DNA of 64,000 nt from Pseudoalteromonas sp. CO133X (GTDB lineage Bacteria; Pseudomonadota; Gammaproteobacteria; Enterobacterales; Alteromonadaceae): contig SGPE01000009.1 in the NCBI GenBank assembly GCA_004208945.1, forward strand, positions 1-64,000. The letters run 5' to 3'. Shown here in pieces: positions 1-10,140 of this stretch. The position numbers and the translations under genes were made by a program. A model generated the notes under the pieces. It did not search any database. It had not been told where the DNA came from and saw nothing but the letters and a program-made list of their open reading frames with translations. Position 1 is the stretch's first letter; each line of letters starts with the position of its first letter.

Positions 1-76
1 GAACTCAGTAGTGAAACGAAACAGCGCCGATGATAGTGTGGCATTTGCCATGTGAAAGTAGGACATCGCCAGGCTC
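1..76 (+). rRNA. rrf: 5S ribosomal RNA, 3' part (cut by window edge)
   Basis: The first bases match the 3' two thirds of a gammaproteobacterial 5S rRNA: GAACTCAGTAGTGAAACG, then GCGCCGATGATAGTGTGG and the closing GCCAGGC that pairs with the missing 5' end. The 5' end lies before the window. A rho-independent terminator follows within about 12 bases, so this is the end of an rRNA operon. The exact 3' end (about 74-77) cannot be fixed by eye. Short reading frames across this segment are not genes. Confidence 0.93.
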
Positions 77-87
77 CAAATTAAAGA

Positions 88-117
88 AACCCGTTGCAGC
101 AATGCAACGGGTTTTTT
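88..117 (+). terminator. rho-independent terminator of the rRNA operon
   Basis: An 11-bp perfect stem (AACCCGTTGCA / TGCAACGGGTT) with loop GCAA is followed by six T. It lies directly after the 5S rRNA and ends that operon. Confidence 0.9.
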
Positions 118-123
118 GTGTGT

Positions 124-441
124 GTCGTCGCGCTTTTACATGGCGCTCTATGAGCGAAAAGACAATCAATGGACGCGGGATAAACCCGCTGCTACGCGAC
201 AAGGCCACCCCAACGCATTTGTCGTCGCGATTTTACATCGCGTGATAGACTCGTGGACTTACAACCCATGACGCGGGATAAACCCGCTGCTACGTGACAA
301 GGCCACACCAACACATTTGTCGTCGCGATTTTACATCGCGTGATTGACTCGTGGACATACAGCCCATGACGCGGGATAAACCCGCTGCTACGCGACAAGG
401 CTGCTCCAACGCATTTGTAGTCGCGATTTTACATCGCGCTC
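124..441. repeat. Tandem array of REP-like inverted pairs (3 units of about 98 bp plus a partial)
   Basis: Units start at 124 (97 bp), 221 (98 bp) and 319 (98 bp), with a truncated start of a fourth at 417. Each unit opens with a palindromic head (CGCGAT-TTTAC-ATCGCG in units 2-4; diverged in unit 1) and ends with a second hairpin (GCGGG-ATAAA-CCCGC) followed by TGCTAC. Read on the minus strand the second hairpin is GTAGCAGCGGGTTTATCCCG, which has the GTAG-plus-hairpin form of Pseudomonas-type REP sequences. The two hairpins sit on opposite strands, so each unit looks like a REPIN or BIME. Units 2 and 3 are nearly identical and unit 1 is diverged in its middle. No transposase of the REP-associated type lies in the window. 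Reading frames in the array are not genes. Confidence 0.8.
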
Positions 442-538
442 CATCCTCATTGTCAGCTGCCATTCATTAAATTAACTTTGCTTTGTGTATGGCTTTGATT
501 TAGGATCAAAACAGTTTAAAAGCAAGAACTAATGGCCT

Positions 539-1594
539 GTGTCTAGATTACTTATTTGTTTATTATTATTTTTTTCGAGTGCTTCAACTTTTGCTGTTGA
601 GGTGACTAATCTATATCAAGATACCCTTAAAGTTGCAGACAAATCACGCGATGCTCGTTTGGCAGCAAGTCGTGAAGCACTGCTCAATGTGCTGGTTAAG
701 GTCAGCGGTGATACAAGTGCGGATCAAAACCCTCTTGCTAAACAGCGCACCCGCGATATTTCAGATTACATGCTTAAGTTTGAATATGACGAAAAAGCAG
801 ACGGTAGTTTAAATCTGGTCGTTAAGTTTGAAGCGAATAAGATTAATGCACTGATCAAAGATCTCGGTCTGCCATTATGGGGTACACGCCGTCCTTTAGT
901 GGCTATCTGGTTAGGCATTGAAGATAACTGGCGCCGTGAACTGGTTACTCAGGAATCATATCCGCAGCTTGAACAGTTAATTTATGATAAAGCAGGTGAG
1001 CGTGGTTTACCTGTCGTTGTTCCTTTGCTTGATTTACAAGACCGCTCAATTGTAGGTATCCCAGAGGTATGGGGTAATTTTTCTGAGCCTGTAGAGCGTG
1101 CGTCGAGTCGTTATAGTGCAGAGCGCAGTATCACTGCAAGAATGTATCAACAACAAGACTCAGAAACGTGGATCCTTGATTGGCGTTTTACTAATGATGA
1201 CCTCTTTGAAACGAATCGGCTGGTAGGTGACAAGCAACAGATTGTTGCTGATATGGTTGATAGTTTAGCCACAGGCTTGGCATTCGAGTATGCGATAGAT
1301 CCGACTACGATTGGCCAACTTGCATCAGCAACATTTTATTTAAAGGGTATTAACAACTTTGTTGATATTGAACTTGCAAAACGCCGATTAGCAACCTTGA
1401 GTGTTGTTACACGTGTAGAAATTTTGCTACGTACACCAGATATGGTGCAATTCAATGTTAATCACACTGGCAGTATGAATGATTTTAGAAAAGCGCTAGA
1501 ACTTGATAGTGCCTTTAAAGCCTATGAGGACCCTCGAGATTTTTATCAAGTTATTAATCAAGACGAACTTGAATATCAGTGGCAGGGGCTTTAA
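539..1594 (+). CDS. DUF2066 family exported protein
   Basis: A 351-residue protein with an N-terminal signal peptide (hydrophobic residues 4-19, likely cut near TFA-VEV). The mature part matches the DUF2066 family, a periplasmic protein of unknown function found just upstream of hda in many gammaproteobacteria. Early conserved features are the YQDTLKV and ASREALLNVLVKVSGD segments. The start is GTG; the nearby ATG at about 531 runs into a stop after four codons. The ribosome site is weak. The next gene, hda, begins 6-18 bases after the stop, so the two are probably co-transcribed. Family assignment comes from sequence pattern and neighbourhood; the biochemical role is unknown. Confidence 0.8.
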   Translation: MSRLLICLLLFFSSASTFAVEVTNLYQDTLKVADKSRDARLAASREALLNVLVKVSGDTSADQNPLAKQRTRDISDYMLKFEYDEKADGSLNLVVKFEANKINALIKDLGLPLWGTRRPLVAIWLGIEDNWRRELVTQESYPQLEQLIYDKAGERGLPVVVPLLDLQDRSIVGIPEVWGNFSEPVERASSRYSAERSITARMYQQQDSETWILDWRFTNDDLFETNRLVGDKQQIVADMVDSLATGLAFEYAIDPTTIGQLASATFYLKGINNFVDIELAKRRLATLSVVTRVEILLRTPDMVQFNVNHTGSMNDFRKALELDSAFKAYEDPRDFYQVINQDELEYQWQGL

Positions 1595-1599
1595 TTCTA

Positions 1600-2304
1600 G
1601 TGCAAGAACCTATGCAAATGGCACTGCCGGTTACGTTGCCTGATGATGAAACGTTTACGTCTTATTTTGGTGGCGAGAATTCTCTTGAGGTTAGTCATCT
1701 TAAAGATGCATTTACAAAACTAAGTAGTAAATTCCAATATACTTACTTATGTGGTTTAGGTGATTCTGGTAAGTCTCACTTGTTGTACGCAACCTGTATT
1801 GACGCCCAGGAGCGTGGTTTGTCAACGATGTTACTGTCTATGAGAGAGGTGATTGATTACGGGCCTGTCGTTCTGGATGGCTTGGAGACTCTTGATGTTT
1901 TATGTATCGATGACGTTCATTTAGTGGCTGGCAATGATGCGTGGGAAAAAGGATTATTTAACTTTTTCAATCGCTTTAATGAGCCAGGTAAATACTTGGT
2001 TGTTACTGCCGATCTATTACCTGATATGCTGCATATCAATTTACCTGATCTTGTATCGCGTTTGAAATGGGGCACGACATTGCAAATACGCTCAATGAGT
2101 GACGATGACAAAGCTGAAGCACTCGTTCGCCGTGCTCACATGCGCGGCCTTGAACTGACCGATGAATGCGCGCGCTTTTTATTAACGCGATTAAGCCGTG
2201 ATATGCGCGCACTACTCGATGTTTTAGATAAACTTGACCATGCCTCTATGGCTGCACAAAGAAAATTAACAATTCCTTTTATAAAATCAACGTTAAAGCT
2301 TTAG
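1600..2304 (+). CDS. hda: DnaA inactivator Hda
   Basis: A DnaA-related AAA+ protein that, with the DNA-loaded sliding clamp, stimulates ATP hydrolysis on DnaA and limits re-initiation of replication. Visible features are an N-terminal clamp-binding motif QMALPV (about residues 6-11), a P-loop GLGDSGKS (52-59), Walker B LCIDDVH (about 101-107), and the characteristic C-terminus RKLTIPFIKSTLKL shared with E. coli Hda. Length of about 234 residues matches the family. GTG at 1600 keeps the clamp motif close to the N-terminus; ATG at 1612 is the alternative. AGGGG upstream can serve as ribosome site and lies inside the end of the DUF2066 gene, suggesting coupling. An upstream in-frame ATG at 1579 overlaps that gene and seems less likely. 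Confidence 0.93.
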   Translation: MQEPMQMALPVTLPDDETFTSYFGGENSLEVSHLKDAFTKLSSKFQYTYLCGLGDSGKSHLLYATCIDAQERGLSTMLLSMREVIDYGPVVLDGLETLDVLCIDDVHLVAGNDAWEKGLFNFFNRFNEPGKYLVVTADLLPDMLHINLPDLVSRLKWGTTLQIRSMSDDDKAEALVRRAHMRGLELTDECARFLLTRLSRDMRALLDVLDKLDHASMAAQRKLTIPFIKSTLKL

Positions 2305-2305
2305 T

Positions 2306-2330
2306 AGGGCTAGAATCTAGTCCTTGCTTT
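2306..2330 (+). terminator. Weak hairpin between hda and pheS
   Basis: GGGCTAG-AAT-CTAGTCC forms a 7-8 bp stem with a three-base loop and is followed by TTGCTTTC. The poor T tract means it may terminate hda only partly or act as a pause before pheS. No leader peptide rich in Phe codons was seen here. Confidence 0.3.
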
Positions 2331-2365
2331 CAGTTATCATTAGCTATTACAAAATCCTTCTGTGA

Positions 2366-3361
<996 letters not shown>

Positions 3362-3376
3362 GAGTGAAGATATAAA

Positions 3377-5764
3377 ATGAAATTTAGTGAAAAGTGGTTA
3401 AGAGAGTGGGTTAACCCAGCAATCGACACACAGGCTCTTTCGGAACAGTTATCAATGGCTGGTCTTGAAGTTGACGGTGTTGAGCCTGCAGCAGCTGAGT
3501 TCACAGGCGTTGTTGTTGGTGAAGTGGTTGAGTGTGGTCAACACCCAGACGCTGATAAGTTACGTGTAACTAAAGTAAACGTAGGTGGTGATGAGCTACT
3601 TGATATCGTGTGTGGTGCACCTAACTGTCGTCAAGGCTTAAAAGTCGCTGTTGCGACTGTTGGCGCTGTATTACCTGGCGACTTCAAAATTAAAAAAGCC
3701 AAACTTCGTGGTCAACCTTCACACGGTATGCTGTGCGCATTCGTTGAATTAGGCATCAGCGAAGAAGGCGATGGCATCATGGAATTACCAAGTGATGCGC
3801 CAATCGGTACTGACTTACGCGAGTATTTAAACCTGGACGACAGCATTATTGATGTTGACTTAACACCAAACCGTGGTGACTGTTTAGGTATTAAAGGTCT
3901 AGCACGTGAAGTGGGCGTACTGAATAGTATTGATGTTAATACACTTGAAATCGCACCTGTTGCAGCAACGATTGAAGACAAAGTATCAATTGAGCTTGTA
4001 AATGATGATGCGTGTCCTCGTTATTTAGGTCGTGTAATCAAAGGTATTAACCTTGATGCTGAAACTCCACTTTGGATGGTAGAAAAACTTCGTCGCAGTG
4101 GCATTCGCTCAATTGACCCAGTTGTTGATGTTACAAACTACGTGTTATTAGAGCTTGGTCACCCAATGCACGCATTTGATTTAAATGCAATTGAAGGTGG
4201 CATTAAAGTACGTAGCGCGAATGCAGGTGAAGAAATCGTTCTACTTGATGGCAACACTGCAAAACTTAACGAGTCTACACTTGTAATTGCTGATCACAAC
4301 AAAGCGCTTGCTATTGCAGGTATTTTTGGTGGTGAAAAATCAGGTGTAACGGAATCAACGTCAGATATCTTATTAGAAAGCGCCTTCTTTAACCCGGTTG
4401 CGATTGCTGGCCAAGCGCGTAGTTACGGTTTACACACCGATGCGTCACACCGCTACGAGCGTGGTGTCGATTTTGCGCTGCAAAAAGATGCAATGGAACG
4501 TGCGACAGCATTATTACTTGAAATTGTTGGCGGCGAAGCCGGCCCTGTAGTTGAAGCAGTCGCTACTGATAAATTACCAAAAGTAACAGAAGTGCGTTTA
4601 CGTCGTGAGCGTTTAGACCGCGTAATTGGCCATCACATTGATGATGCAAAAGTAACTGACATCCTAACCCGTTTAGGTTTAGACGTGAAAATTGTTGATG
4701 GTGTATGGAGTGCTGACGTACCTAGCTATCGCTTTGATATTCGTATCGAAGAAGACTTAATTGAAGAAGTTGCGCGTGTTTACGGCTATAACAGCATTCC
4801 AAACGTTGCACCAACTGCTAAATTAAAAATGACTAACCATGATGAGTCGCATGTTGCGGTCACTAAATTCCGTAATACGCTTGTAACGCGTGGTTACCAA
4901 GAAGCAATAACCTACAGTTTCGTTGATCCAAAAGCACAAGCAATTTTACACCCGCAAAGTGATGCACTTGTATTGCCACACCCAATTTCAGTTGAAATGT
5001 CAGCAATGCGCGTGAGCTTAATGCCGGGTCTATTAGCATCATTAGTGTATAACCAAAACCGTCAGCAACAACGTGTACGTTTATTTGAGCACGGCTTAAA
5101 ATTCTTACGTGACGAAAATGCTGAAAACGGCGTAAACCAAGTTGCTGTCATTGGTGGTGTAATCTCTGGTCTTGCACACGGTGAACATTGGGTTCAAGAA
5201 AAGCGTAGCGTTGATTTCTATGACTTAAAAGGTGATGTTGAAGCACTTTTAGCAATTAGCAATGATACAGCACGTTTTAAGATAAAAGCAGAGCAGTCTG
5301 ATGGCCTACACCCAGGTCAATCGGCAGTAATTTATTCTGATGGCAAGAAAGTAGGTTTCTTTGGTGCAGTGCATCCACAAGTGCAAAAGTCACTAGATAT
5401 CAATAACACAGCATTTGTGTTTGAAATCGAAATGTCTGCACTAGAAAAAAGAAAATTACCAGAAGCTGTGGCTGTGTCGAAATTCCCGTCAAACCGCCGT
5501 GATATCGCGATTTTAGTGGAAAATCAGGTGAAATCTGGCGATATTTTAAACGTGATAGAAAAAGTTGGCGGAAATCAATTGGTTGACCTAAACTTATTCG
5601 ATGTGTATAAGGGCAAAGGTATTGAGCCAAATTATAAGAGTTTGGCGATTGCTCTAACACTACAAGCGGTTGATAGAACGCTCGAAGAGAAAGATATCAA
5701 TCAGGTAGTTGATAATGTGGTGGCCGCACTGGCCGAACAATTTAACGCATCGTTGAGGGACTAG
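3377..5764 (+). CDS. pheT: Phenylalanine--tRNA ligase beta subunit
   Basis: Beta subunit of PheRS, 795 residues, full length. In order: N-terminal domain and EMAP-type tRNA-binding domain (about 40-150, with the [12 protein letters not shown] and CGAPNCR segments), B3/B4 editing domain (about 210-385), B5 domain (about 400-475), a class II-like core, and the C-terminal anticodon-binding FDX-ACB domain (about 700-795, starting near [12 protein letters not shown]). It is translated 15 bases after pheS and two bases before ihfA, so the three genes form one transcription unit. Confidence 0.97.
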   Translation: MKFSEKWLREWVNPAIDTQALSEQLSMAGLEVDGVEPAAAEFTGVVVGEVVECGQHPDADKLRVTKVNVGGDELLDIVCGAPNCRQGLKVAVATVGAVLPGDFKIKKAKLRGQPSHGMLCAFVELGISEEGDGIMELPSDAPIGTDLREYLNLDDSIIDVDLTPNRGDCLGIKGLAREVGVLNSIDVNTLEIAPVAATIEDKVSIELVNDDACPRYLGRVIKGINLDAETPLWMVEKLRRSGIRSIDPVVDVTNYVLLELGHPMHAFDLNAIEGGIKVRSANAGEEIVLLDGNTAKLNESTLVIADHNKALAIAGIFGGEKSGVTESTSDILLESAFFNPVAIAGQARSYGLHTDASHRYERGVDFALQKDAMERATALLLEIVGGEAGPVVEAVATDKLPKVTEVRLRRERLDRVIGHHIDDAKVTDILTRLGLDVKIVDGVWSADVPSYRFDIRIEEDLIEEVARVYGYNSIPNVAPTAKLKMTNHDESHVAVTKFRNTLVTRGYQEAITYSFVDPKAQAILHPQSDALVLPHPISVEMSAMRVSLMPGLLASLVYNQNRQQQRVRLFEHGLKFLRDENAENGVNQVAVIGGVISGLAHGEHWVQEKRSVDFYDLKGDVEALLAISNDTARFKIKAEQSDGLHPGQSAVIYSDGKKVGFFGAVHPQVQKSLDINNTAFVFEIEMSALEKRKLPEAVAVSKFPSNRRDIAILVENQVKSGDILNVIEKVGGNQLVDLNLFDVYKGKGIEPNYKSLAIALTLQAVDRTLEEKDINQVVDNVVAALAEQFNASLRD

Positions 5765-5766
5765 AT

Positions 5767-6066
5767 ATGGCGCTTACTAAAGCCGACATAGCTGAACACC
5801 TATTTGAAAAACTCGGGATTAATAAGAAAGATGCCAAAGATTTAGTTGAAGCGTTTTTTGAAGAAATCCGCTCAGCGCTAGAAAAAGGTGAGCAGGTTAA
5901 GCTCTCTGGATTTGGTAACTTTGATCTTCGAGATAAGAAAGAACGTCCAGGCCGTAATCCGAAAACAGGCGAAGATATCCCTATTTCGGCACGCCGAGTG
6001 GTAACTTTTAGACCCGGTCAGAAGTTAAAAACTCGCGTTGAAGTTGGCACAAGCAAATCAAAATAA
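5767..6066 (+). CDS. ihfA: Integration host factor subunit alpha
   Basis: A 99-residue HU/IHF-family DNA-bending protein. The N-terminus [16 protein letters not shown] and the minor-groove arm [20 protein letters not shown] are typical of IHF-alpha rather than HU. The partner beta subunit is not in the window. The ATG lies two bases after the pheT stop, the standard arrangement in enterics and relatives. A strong terminator follows directly. Confidence 0.96.
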   Translation: MALTKADIAEHLFEKLGINKKDAKDLVEAFFEEIRSALEKGEQVKLSGFGNFDLRDKKERPGRNPKTGEDIPISARRVVTFRPGQKLKTRVEVGTSKSK

Positions 6067-6067
6067 A

Positions 6068-6094
6068 AAAAGGCAGCGTTAGCTGCCTTTTTTA
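6068..6094. terminator. Bidirectional terminator between ihfA and the DUF2989 gene
   Basis: AAAGGCAGC / GCTGCCTTT is an inverted repeat with T runs in one direction and A runs in the other. It sits between two convergent genes and can end transcripts from both sides. Confidence 0.88.
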
Positions 6095-6108
6095 TTTCTT
6101 TTTGCTGT

Positions 6109-6909
6109 TTAAAAATCACGAGGGGACACAAACTGACCTGCTTGGATACTGTCGTAGGTTTGTTGTGCTAAATCATCTAAGCTTTCTAGGCTCTTACCTG
6201 AGGCTGTTAACTTATGTTCGATTGGTAAAATATCAACATTTTCGTAGCCAGATAACTGCGCAACCCGTGCGAAAGTATATGCGTGCTTGTATTTTTCATG
6301 TTTATAAAACAAGCTGACTAAAGTTGGGTAGATCTCAGGATTTGGGGTTTCATCTGCCTTATTGAGTTCTAATGTTTTGTAAAGCAAGTCGATTGTTTTT
6401 TCATCATCAAACTTTACATAATAACTGGCAAGGAAAAATTGCATTTCAGCATTTTCAGTGACACTTTTATCATTTTCTAGAGCAAGTAATTTAGTTAACG
6501 CAGATTGGTCATTATTGCGTGACCAGTGATAGTAAAGAAGGCCTGGGTGTTTGGTGTCTTTAGTATCTTGAAAGATACGGGTCATTTCCTTAATGCTCGT
6601 CAAGTGGCCTTCAACTCGTGAGGTTGTTTTTTCTTTTAGTTTTATATGCTCAATCTTTGCTGCTAACGACACGCATTGGTCATACTTTTCAAAGCCTTTT
6701 AAAAGCTGATACTTATTTTCATCGGTAGGCGACTTATATTCAATATAACGTTGCATGATGACGTCTTTGCGTTGCTCTTTACAGTGGCTATCTTTATTTA
6801 GGTCATTACAAAAGCCAGGGGTTTCTTCACACACTTTGGCCAGTGTCAGCGGATCTTCGCACCCAGTTAATGCCAGTAAACCAAGCAGCAGGCTTGCTCT
6901 TAATAACAT
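6109..6909 (-). CDS. DUF2989 family lipoprotein
   Basis: A 266-residue protein with a lipoprotein signal: hydrophobic residues 3-14 and lipobox LTGC with Cys17 as the lipidation site. The rest is helical with several acidic and aromatic repeats that look like TPR-type helices (for example the YYHWSRNNDQSALTKLLALE and FFLASYYVKFDDEKTIDLLY segments). It resembles the DUF2989 family of Shewanella, Vibrio and Alteromonadales. The function is unknown. Cys residues 22, 33, 38 and 79 in the mature part could form disulphides. Confidence 0.7.
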   Translation of the reverse strand: MLLRASLLLGLLALTGCEDPLTLAKVCEETPGFCNDLNKDSHCKEQRKDVIMQRYIEYKSPTDENKYQLLKGFEKYDQCVSLAAKIEHIKLKEKTTSRVEGHLTSIKEMTRIFQDTKDTKHPGLLYYHWSRNNDQSALTKLLALENDKSVTENAEMQFFLASYYVKFDDEKTIDLLYKTLELNKADETPNPEIYPTLVSLFYKHEKYKHAYTFARVAQLSGYENVDILPIEHKLTASGKSLESLDDLAQQTYDSIQAGQFVSPRDF

Positions 6910-7082
6910 TCCTTAACCTCAAGTTAATAAATACTACTTTATTCTAGCGCAATGAATTGATCTGTAACAGTGGAGAATCAGTTGAGTTTAAATTAGAATA
7001 CCCGTGCCAGAGATGTGCTGCTCTCAAATCACAGTACATTTTTATGGCTATCCGTTCAAAATTGTTTAATTAGGTAAAAAAA

Positions 7083-8525
7083 ATGACCTCATCTCACGAG
7101 TTAGAATACACAAACAGCTGGCAAGAACGTCAAGACTACGCAGAAAGCATGCAACCAATTATTGGTAAGCTTTACCGTAGTCGTGGTATCGAAATTGCTG
7201 TATATGGCCGTCCTCTCGTTAATGCCAGTACAATCGATATCATCAAAGCACACAAAACAGTTGCTCAGTTTGAAGGTACAAAACTACGTTTACGTGAAAG
7301 CTTCCCATTCCTTGAAGCGATCAGCAAAATGGACTTAAACTCAGCACGTATCGATATTGGTAAACTAGCGTATGGTTATTTATTTAATGATGCAGCTAAA
7401 GGTCGTTCAGTTGAAGAGTACCTAACTGACGAACTGGCGGAAATCGCTAATGCAGAGCGAAAAGAGCCGCGTGATGTTGTGTTATATGGCTTCGGTCGTA
7501 TCGGTCGTTTATTAGCGCGTCTATTAATTGAGAAGTCAGGCCCTTATGCTGATTTACGTTTACGTGCAATCGTCGTACGTGGCGGTAAAGACGGCGACCT
7601 AGAAAAGCGCGCAAGCTTACTGCGTCGTGACTCTATTCACGGTCCATTCAATGGCTCTATTACAATTGATAAAGAGCGTAATGCAATTAAAGCTAACGGT
7701 AGTTACATCCAAGTTATCTACGCTAACTCACCAAGCGAAGTTGATTACACAGCTTACGGCATCGAGAATGCACTTGTTGTCGATAACACAGGTATCTGGA
7801 AAGACGAAGCCGGTCTTGGTCAGCATTTAGAAGCGAAAGGCGCTGCAAAAGTATTATTAACTGCACCTGCTAAAGGCAATATTAAAAACATCGTATACGG
7901 TGTAAACAACCAAGATATCAAACCTGAAGATAAAATTGTGTGTGCAGCAAGCTGTACTACCAATGCTATTACGCCTACATTAAAAGCGCTTAACGATAAG
8001 TTTGGTATCAAGAATGGTCACGTTGAAACTGTTCACTCATACACAAATGACCAAAACTTAATTGATAACTACCACAAAGCTGAGCGTCGTGGTCGTGCTG
8101 CTGCACTTAACATGGTTATCACATCAACGGGTGCTGCAAAAGCGGTTTCTAAAGCGTTACCTGAGCTTGAAGGTAAACTAACTGGTAATGCGATCCGTGT
8201 TCCTACACCAAACGTATCGATGGCTATCTTGAACTTAAACCTTGAAAAAGGTACAACTGTTGAAGAACTAAATGCGTTCTTACGTGAAACAGCACTTTAC
8301 TCAGATCTTCGTGACCAAATCGATTACACAGCGTCAACTGAAATCGTATCTACAGACTTAGTGGGTAGCCGTTACGCAGGTGTTGTTGACTCACAAGCAA
8401 CAATCGTAGATGACAACCGTGTTGTGCTTTACGTTTGGTACGATAATGAGTTTGGTTATAGCTGTCAGGTTGTACGTTGTATGCGTGACATGGCTGAAGT
8501 AACTTTCCCAAGCTTACCTCGCTAA
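7083..8525 (+). CDS. Glyceraldehyde-3-phosphate dehydrogenase, long form
   Basis: NAD(P)-dependent GAPDH of glycolysis or gluconeogenesis, 480 residues, compared with about 330 for the common form. The first about 130 residues are an extra N-terminal region. The Rossmann motif YGFGRIGRL lies near 135-143 and the catalytic ASCTTNA has the active Cys at 291; the HSYTNDQ and WYDNEFGYS segments are conserved. This long variant is known from marine gammaproteobacteria such as Shewanella and Vibrio, where it accompanies a short GapA. A terminator follows directly. The cofactor preference and physiological direction cannot be read from the sequence. Confidence 0.92.
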   Translation: MTSSHELEYTNSWQERQDYAESMQPIIGKLYRSRGIEIAVYGRPLVNASTIDIIKAHKTVAQFEGTKLRLRESFPFLEAISKMDLNSARIDIGKLAYGYLFNDAAKGRSVEEYLTDELAEIANAERKEPRDVVLYGFGRIGRLLARLLIEKSGPYADLRLRAIVVRGGKDGDLEKRASLLRRDSIHGPFNGSITIDKERNAIKANGSYIQVIYANSPSEVDYTAYGIENALVVDNTGIWKDEAGLGQHLEAKGAAKVLLTAPAKGNIKNIVYGVNNQDIKPEDKIVCAASCTTNAITPTLKALNDKFGIKNGHVETVHSYTNDQNLIDNYHKAERRGRAAALNMVITSTGAAKAVSKALPELEGKLTGNAIRVPTPNVSMAILNLNLEKGTTVEELNAFLRETALYSDLRDQIDYTASTEIVSTDLVGSRYAGVVDSQATIVDDNRVVLYVWYDNEFGYSCQVVRCMRDMAEVTFPSLPR

Positions 8526-8548
8526 TAGCTAAAAAATAAATAATATAG

Positions 8549-8575
8549 AAGCCAGCATTATGCTGGCTTTTTTAG
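8549..8575 (+). terminator. Terminator of the GAPDH gene
   Basis: AAGCCAGCA / TGCTGGCTT with a short TTA loop is followed by six T. It is 24 bases after the stop. Confidence 0.88.
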
Positions 8576-8668
8576 TCGTGAAAGTGTTTGCAAATTTTCT
8601 GCATGTGATAGGCTGTGCTACGTCTACACCATATTACTAACAAAACGTTCTACATAAGAGCGTTGACT

Positions 8669-8708
8669 TAATTCTTAACTAACAAGCGAGTAGCTAAGAA
8701 TTATTTTT
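8669..8708 (+). promoter_or_regulatory. Inverted repeat in the leader of the M14 peptidase gene
   Basis: TAATTCTTAACT and AGCTAAGAATTA are complementary at 11 of 12 positions, separated by 11 bases, and followed by TTTTT. It lies 20-60 bases upstream of the start codon. It could be a leader attenuator or a protein-binding site; there is no direct evidence for either. Confidence 0.4.
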
Positions 8709-8726
8709 AACCAATAGGTTTATAGA

Positions 8727-9854
8727 ATGAAAATCACCAGCAATTTTGACAGTGGTAATATCAAGGTTATTGAAGCCGTTGATCCGCTGAATATTCAATT
8801 AGAAATTAATAAAGACAATCAGTCTGATTTTTTCCAGTGGTTTCACTTTCGTCTTGAAACAACGCCGTTTCAAAACCATAAATTACATATTAATAACCTA
8901 GAAAACTCAGCGTATCCAGACGGCTGGGAAGGTTATCACGCTGTTGCATCATACGACCGTCAAACGTGGTTTCGTGTTCCTTCTGAGTACGCCGATGGCA
9001 CGCTATCTTTTGAAGTTGAACCTGAGTGTGGCAGCATATATTTTGCTTACTTTGCACCATATAGCTATGACCGTCACTTAGATTTACTTGCATGGGCACA
9101 AAGCCAACATGCATGTGAACTAGAAACATTAGGTGAAACACTTGATGGTCGCGACATGAGTGTATTGCGTGTAGGTATCCCAAGTGAGGATAAAAAGACC
9201 ATTTGGGTCACTGCACGCCAACACCCAGGTGAAACGATGGCTGAGTGGTATGTTGAAGGTTTACTTCATAAACTACTTGATGATGAAGACCCACATGCCG
9301 CAGCACTCTTATCTAAAGCGGTATTCTATATCGTGCCAAACATGAATCCTGATGGCAGTGTGCGTGGTCACCTGCGTACTAACGCAAAAGGGGTTAACTT
9401 AAATCGTGAGTGGCAAACACCGAGCATGGAAAATAGCCCTGAAGTATTCTTGGTGCTAAACAAAATGCGTGAAACTGGCCTTGATATGCACTTAGATATT
9501 CATGGTGACGAAGCAATTCCTTATAACTTTGTTGCAGGTAGTGAAGGTATTCCAGGTTACGATGACCGTTTAAAAGATTTAGAAGATAGCTTTAAAGCTG
9601 CGCTTTTAACAGTGACGCCAGAATTCCAAGACGAGCATGGTTATCCAAAAGATGAGCCGGGTCAGGCTAACTTAACGGTAGGTTCTTCGGCTGTTGCCCA
9701 TGAGTTTAATGCATTAGCGTATACGGTAGAAATGCCATTTAAAGATAACGATGATTTACCAGATCCTGATTACGGTTGGTCAGATCGTCGCTCGTATCAA
9801 TTTGGTCAAGATACGTTAGCGGCCATCGTGAACGTGGTCGATAAACTAAGATAA
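8727..9854 (+). CDS. M14 metallocarboxypeptidase, cytosolic carboxypeptidase (CCP)-like
   Basis: A 375-residue protein without signal peptide. Residues 1-120 resemble the N-terminal beta-sandwich domain of cytosolic carboxypeptidases (WFHFRL, YPYxxG-like aromatic pattern FAPYSYDRH). The zinc site is HPGE (H166, E169) with H259 in DIHGDE; N226/R227 match the substrate carboxylate site and E335 (TVEMPF) is the general base. Eukaryotic relatives trim glutamate chains on tubulin; the substrates of bacterial members are largely unknown. It stands alone between two terminators, with an inverted repeat in its leader. The family call is firm; the substrate is not inferable. Confidence 0.87.
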   Translation: MKITSNFDSGNIKVIEAVDPLNIQLEINKDNQSDFFQWFHFRLETTPFQNHKLHINNLENSAYPDGWEGYHAVASYDRQTWFRVPSEYADGTLSFEVEPECGSIYFAYFAPYSYDRHLDLLAWAQSQHACELETLGETLDGRDMSVLRVGIPSEDKKTIWVTARQHPGETMAEWYVEGLLHKLLDDEDPHAAALLSKAVFYIVPNMNPDGSVRGHLRTNAKGVNLNREWQTPSMENSPEVFLVLNKMRETGLDMHLDIHGDEAIPYNFVAGSEGIPGYDDRLKDLEDSFKAALLTVTPEFQDEHGYPKDEPGQANLTVGSSAVAHEFNALAYTVEMPFKDNDDLPDPDYGWSDRRSYQFGQDTLAAIVNVVDKLR

Positions 9855-9859
9855 CGCAC

Positions 9860-9892
9860 ATTACGGGCATCAGCAAAACTGATGCCCGTAAT
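9860..9892 (+). terminator. Long hairpin after the M14 peptidase gene
   Basis: ATTACGGGCATCAG / CTGATGCCCGTAAT is a perfect 14-bp stem with a five-base loop, six bases after the stop codon. The T tract is poor (TGTATC), so it may act in transcript stability as much as in termination. Confidence 0.65.
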
Positions 9893-10140
9893 TGTATCTA
9901 CTGATAAAAGTTTCAGCGGTGCTTACGAATAGCACAATGAATGTTAATTAAAGTCACGTACACGTCATTTTGAAAATTAACTGTTAACAAAGATGGGGTG
10001 TTTAAGTTAATATTCAATACGTTTCGCTGAGACGTTATTAAATTTTATTAATATTTCTCACACTTATATGTCGCGTATTCTCACAAGCTCACGCAGAGTA
10101 TCGTAACTAACAATAAAAAATATCATCATAGAGGATATCC

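Noticed and set aside
5..398. Several short reading frames on both strands in the 5S and repeat region
   Set aside because: They lie over the 5S rRNA and the REP-like array and repeat the same residues as the repeat units; none has a ribosome site.
9893..10140. Glycine riboswitch before the alanine/glycine symporter gene
   Set aside because: No pair of glycine aptamers or conserved core was recognised in this leader.
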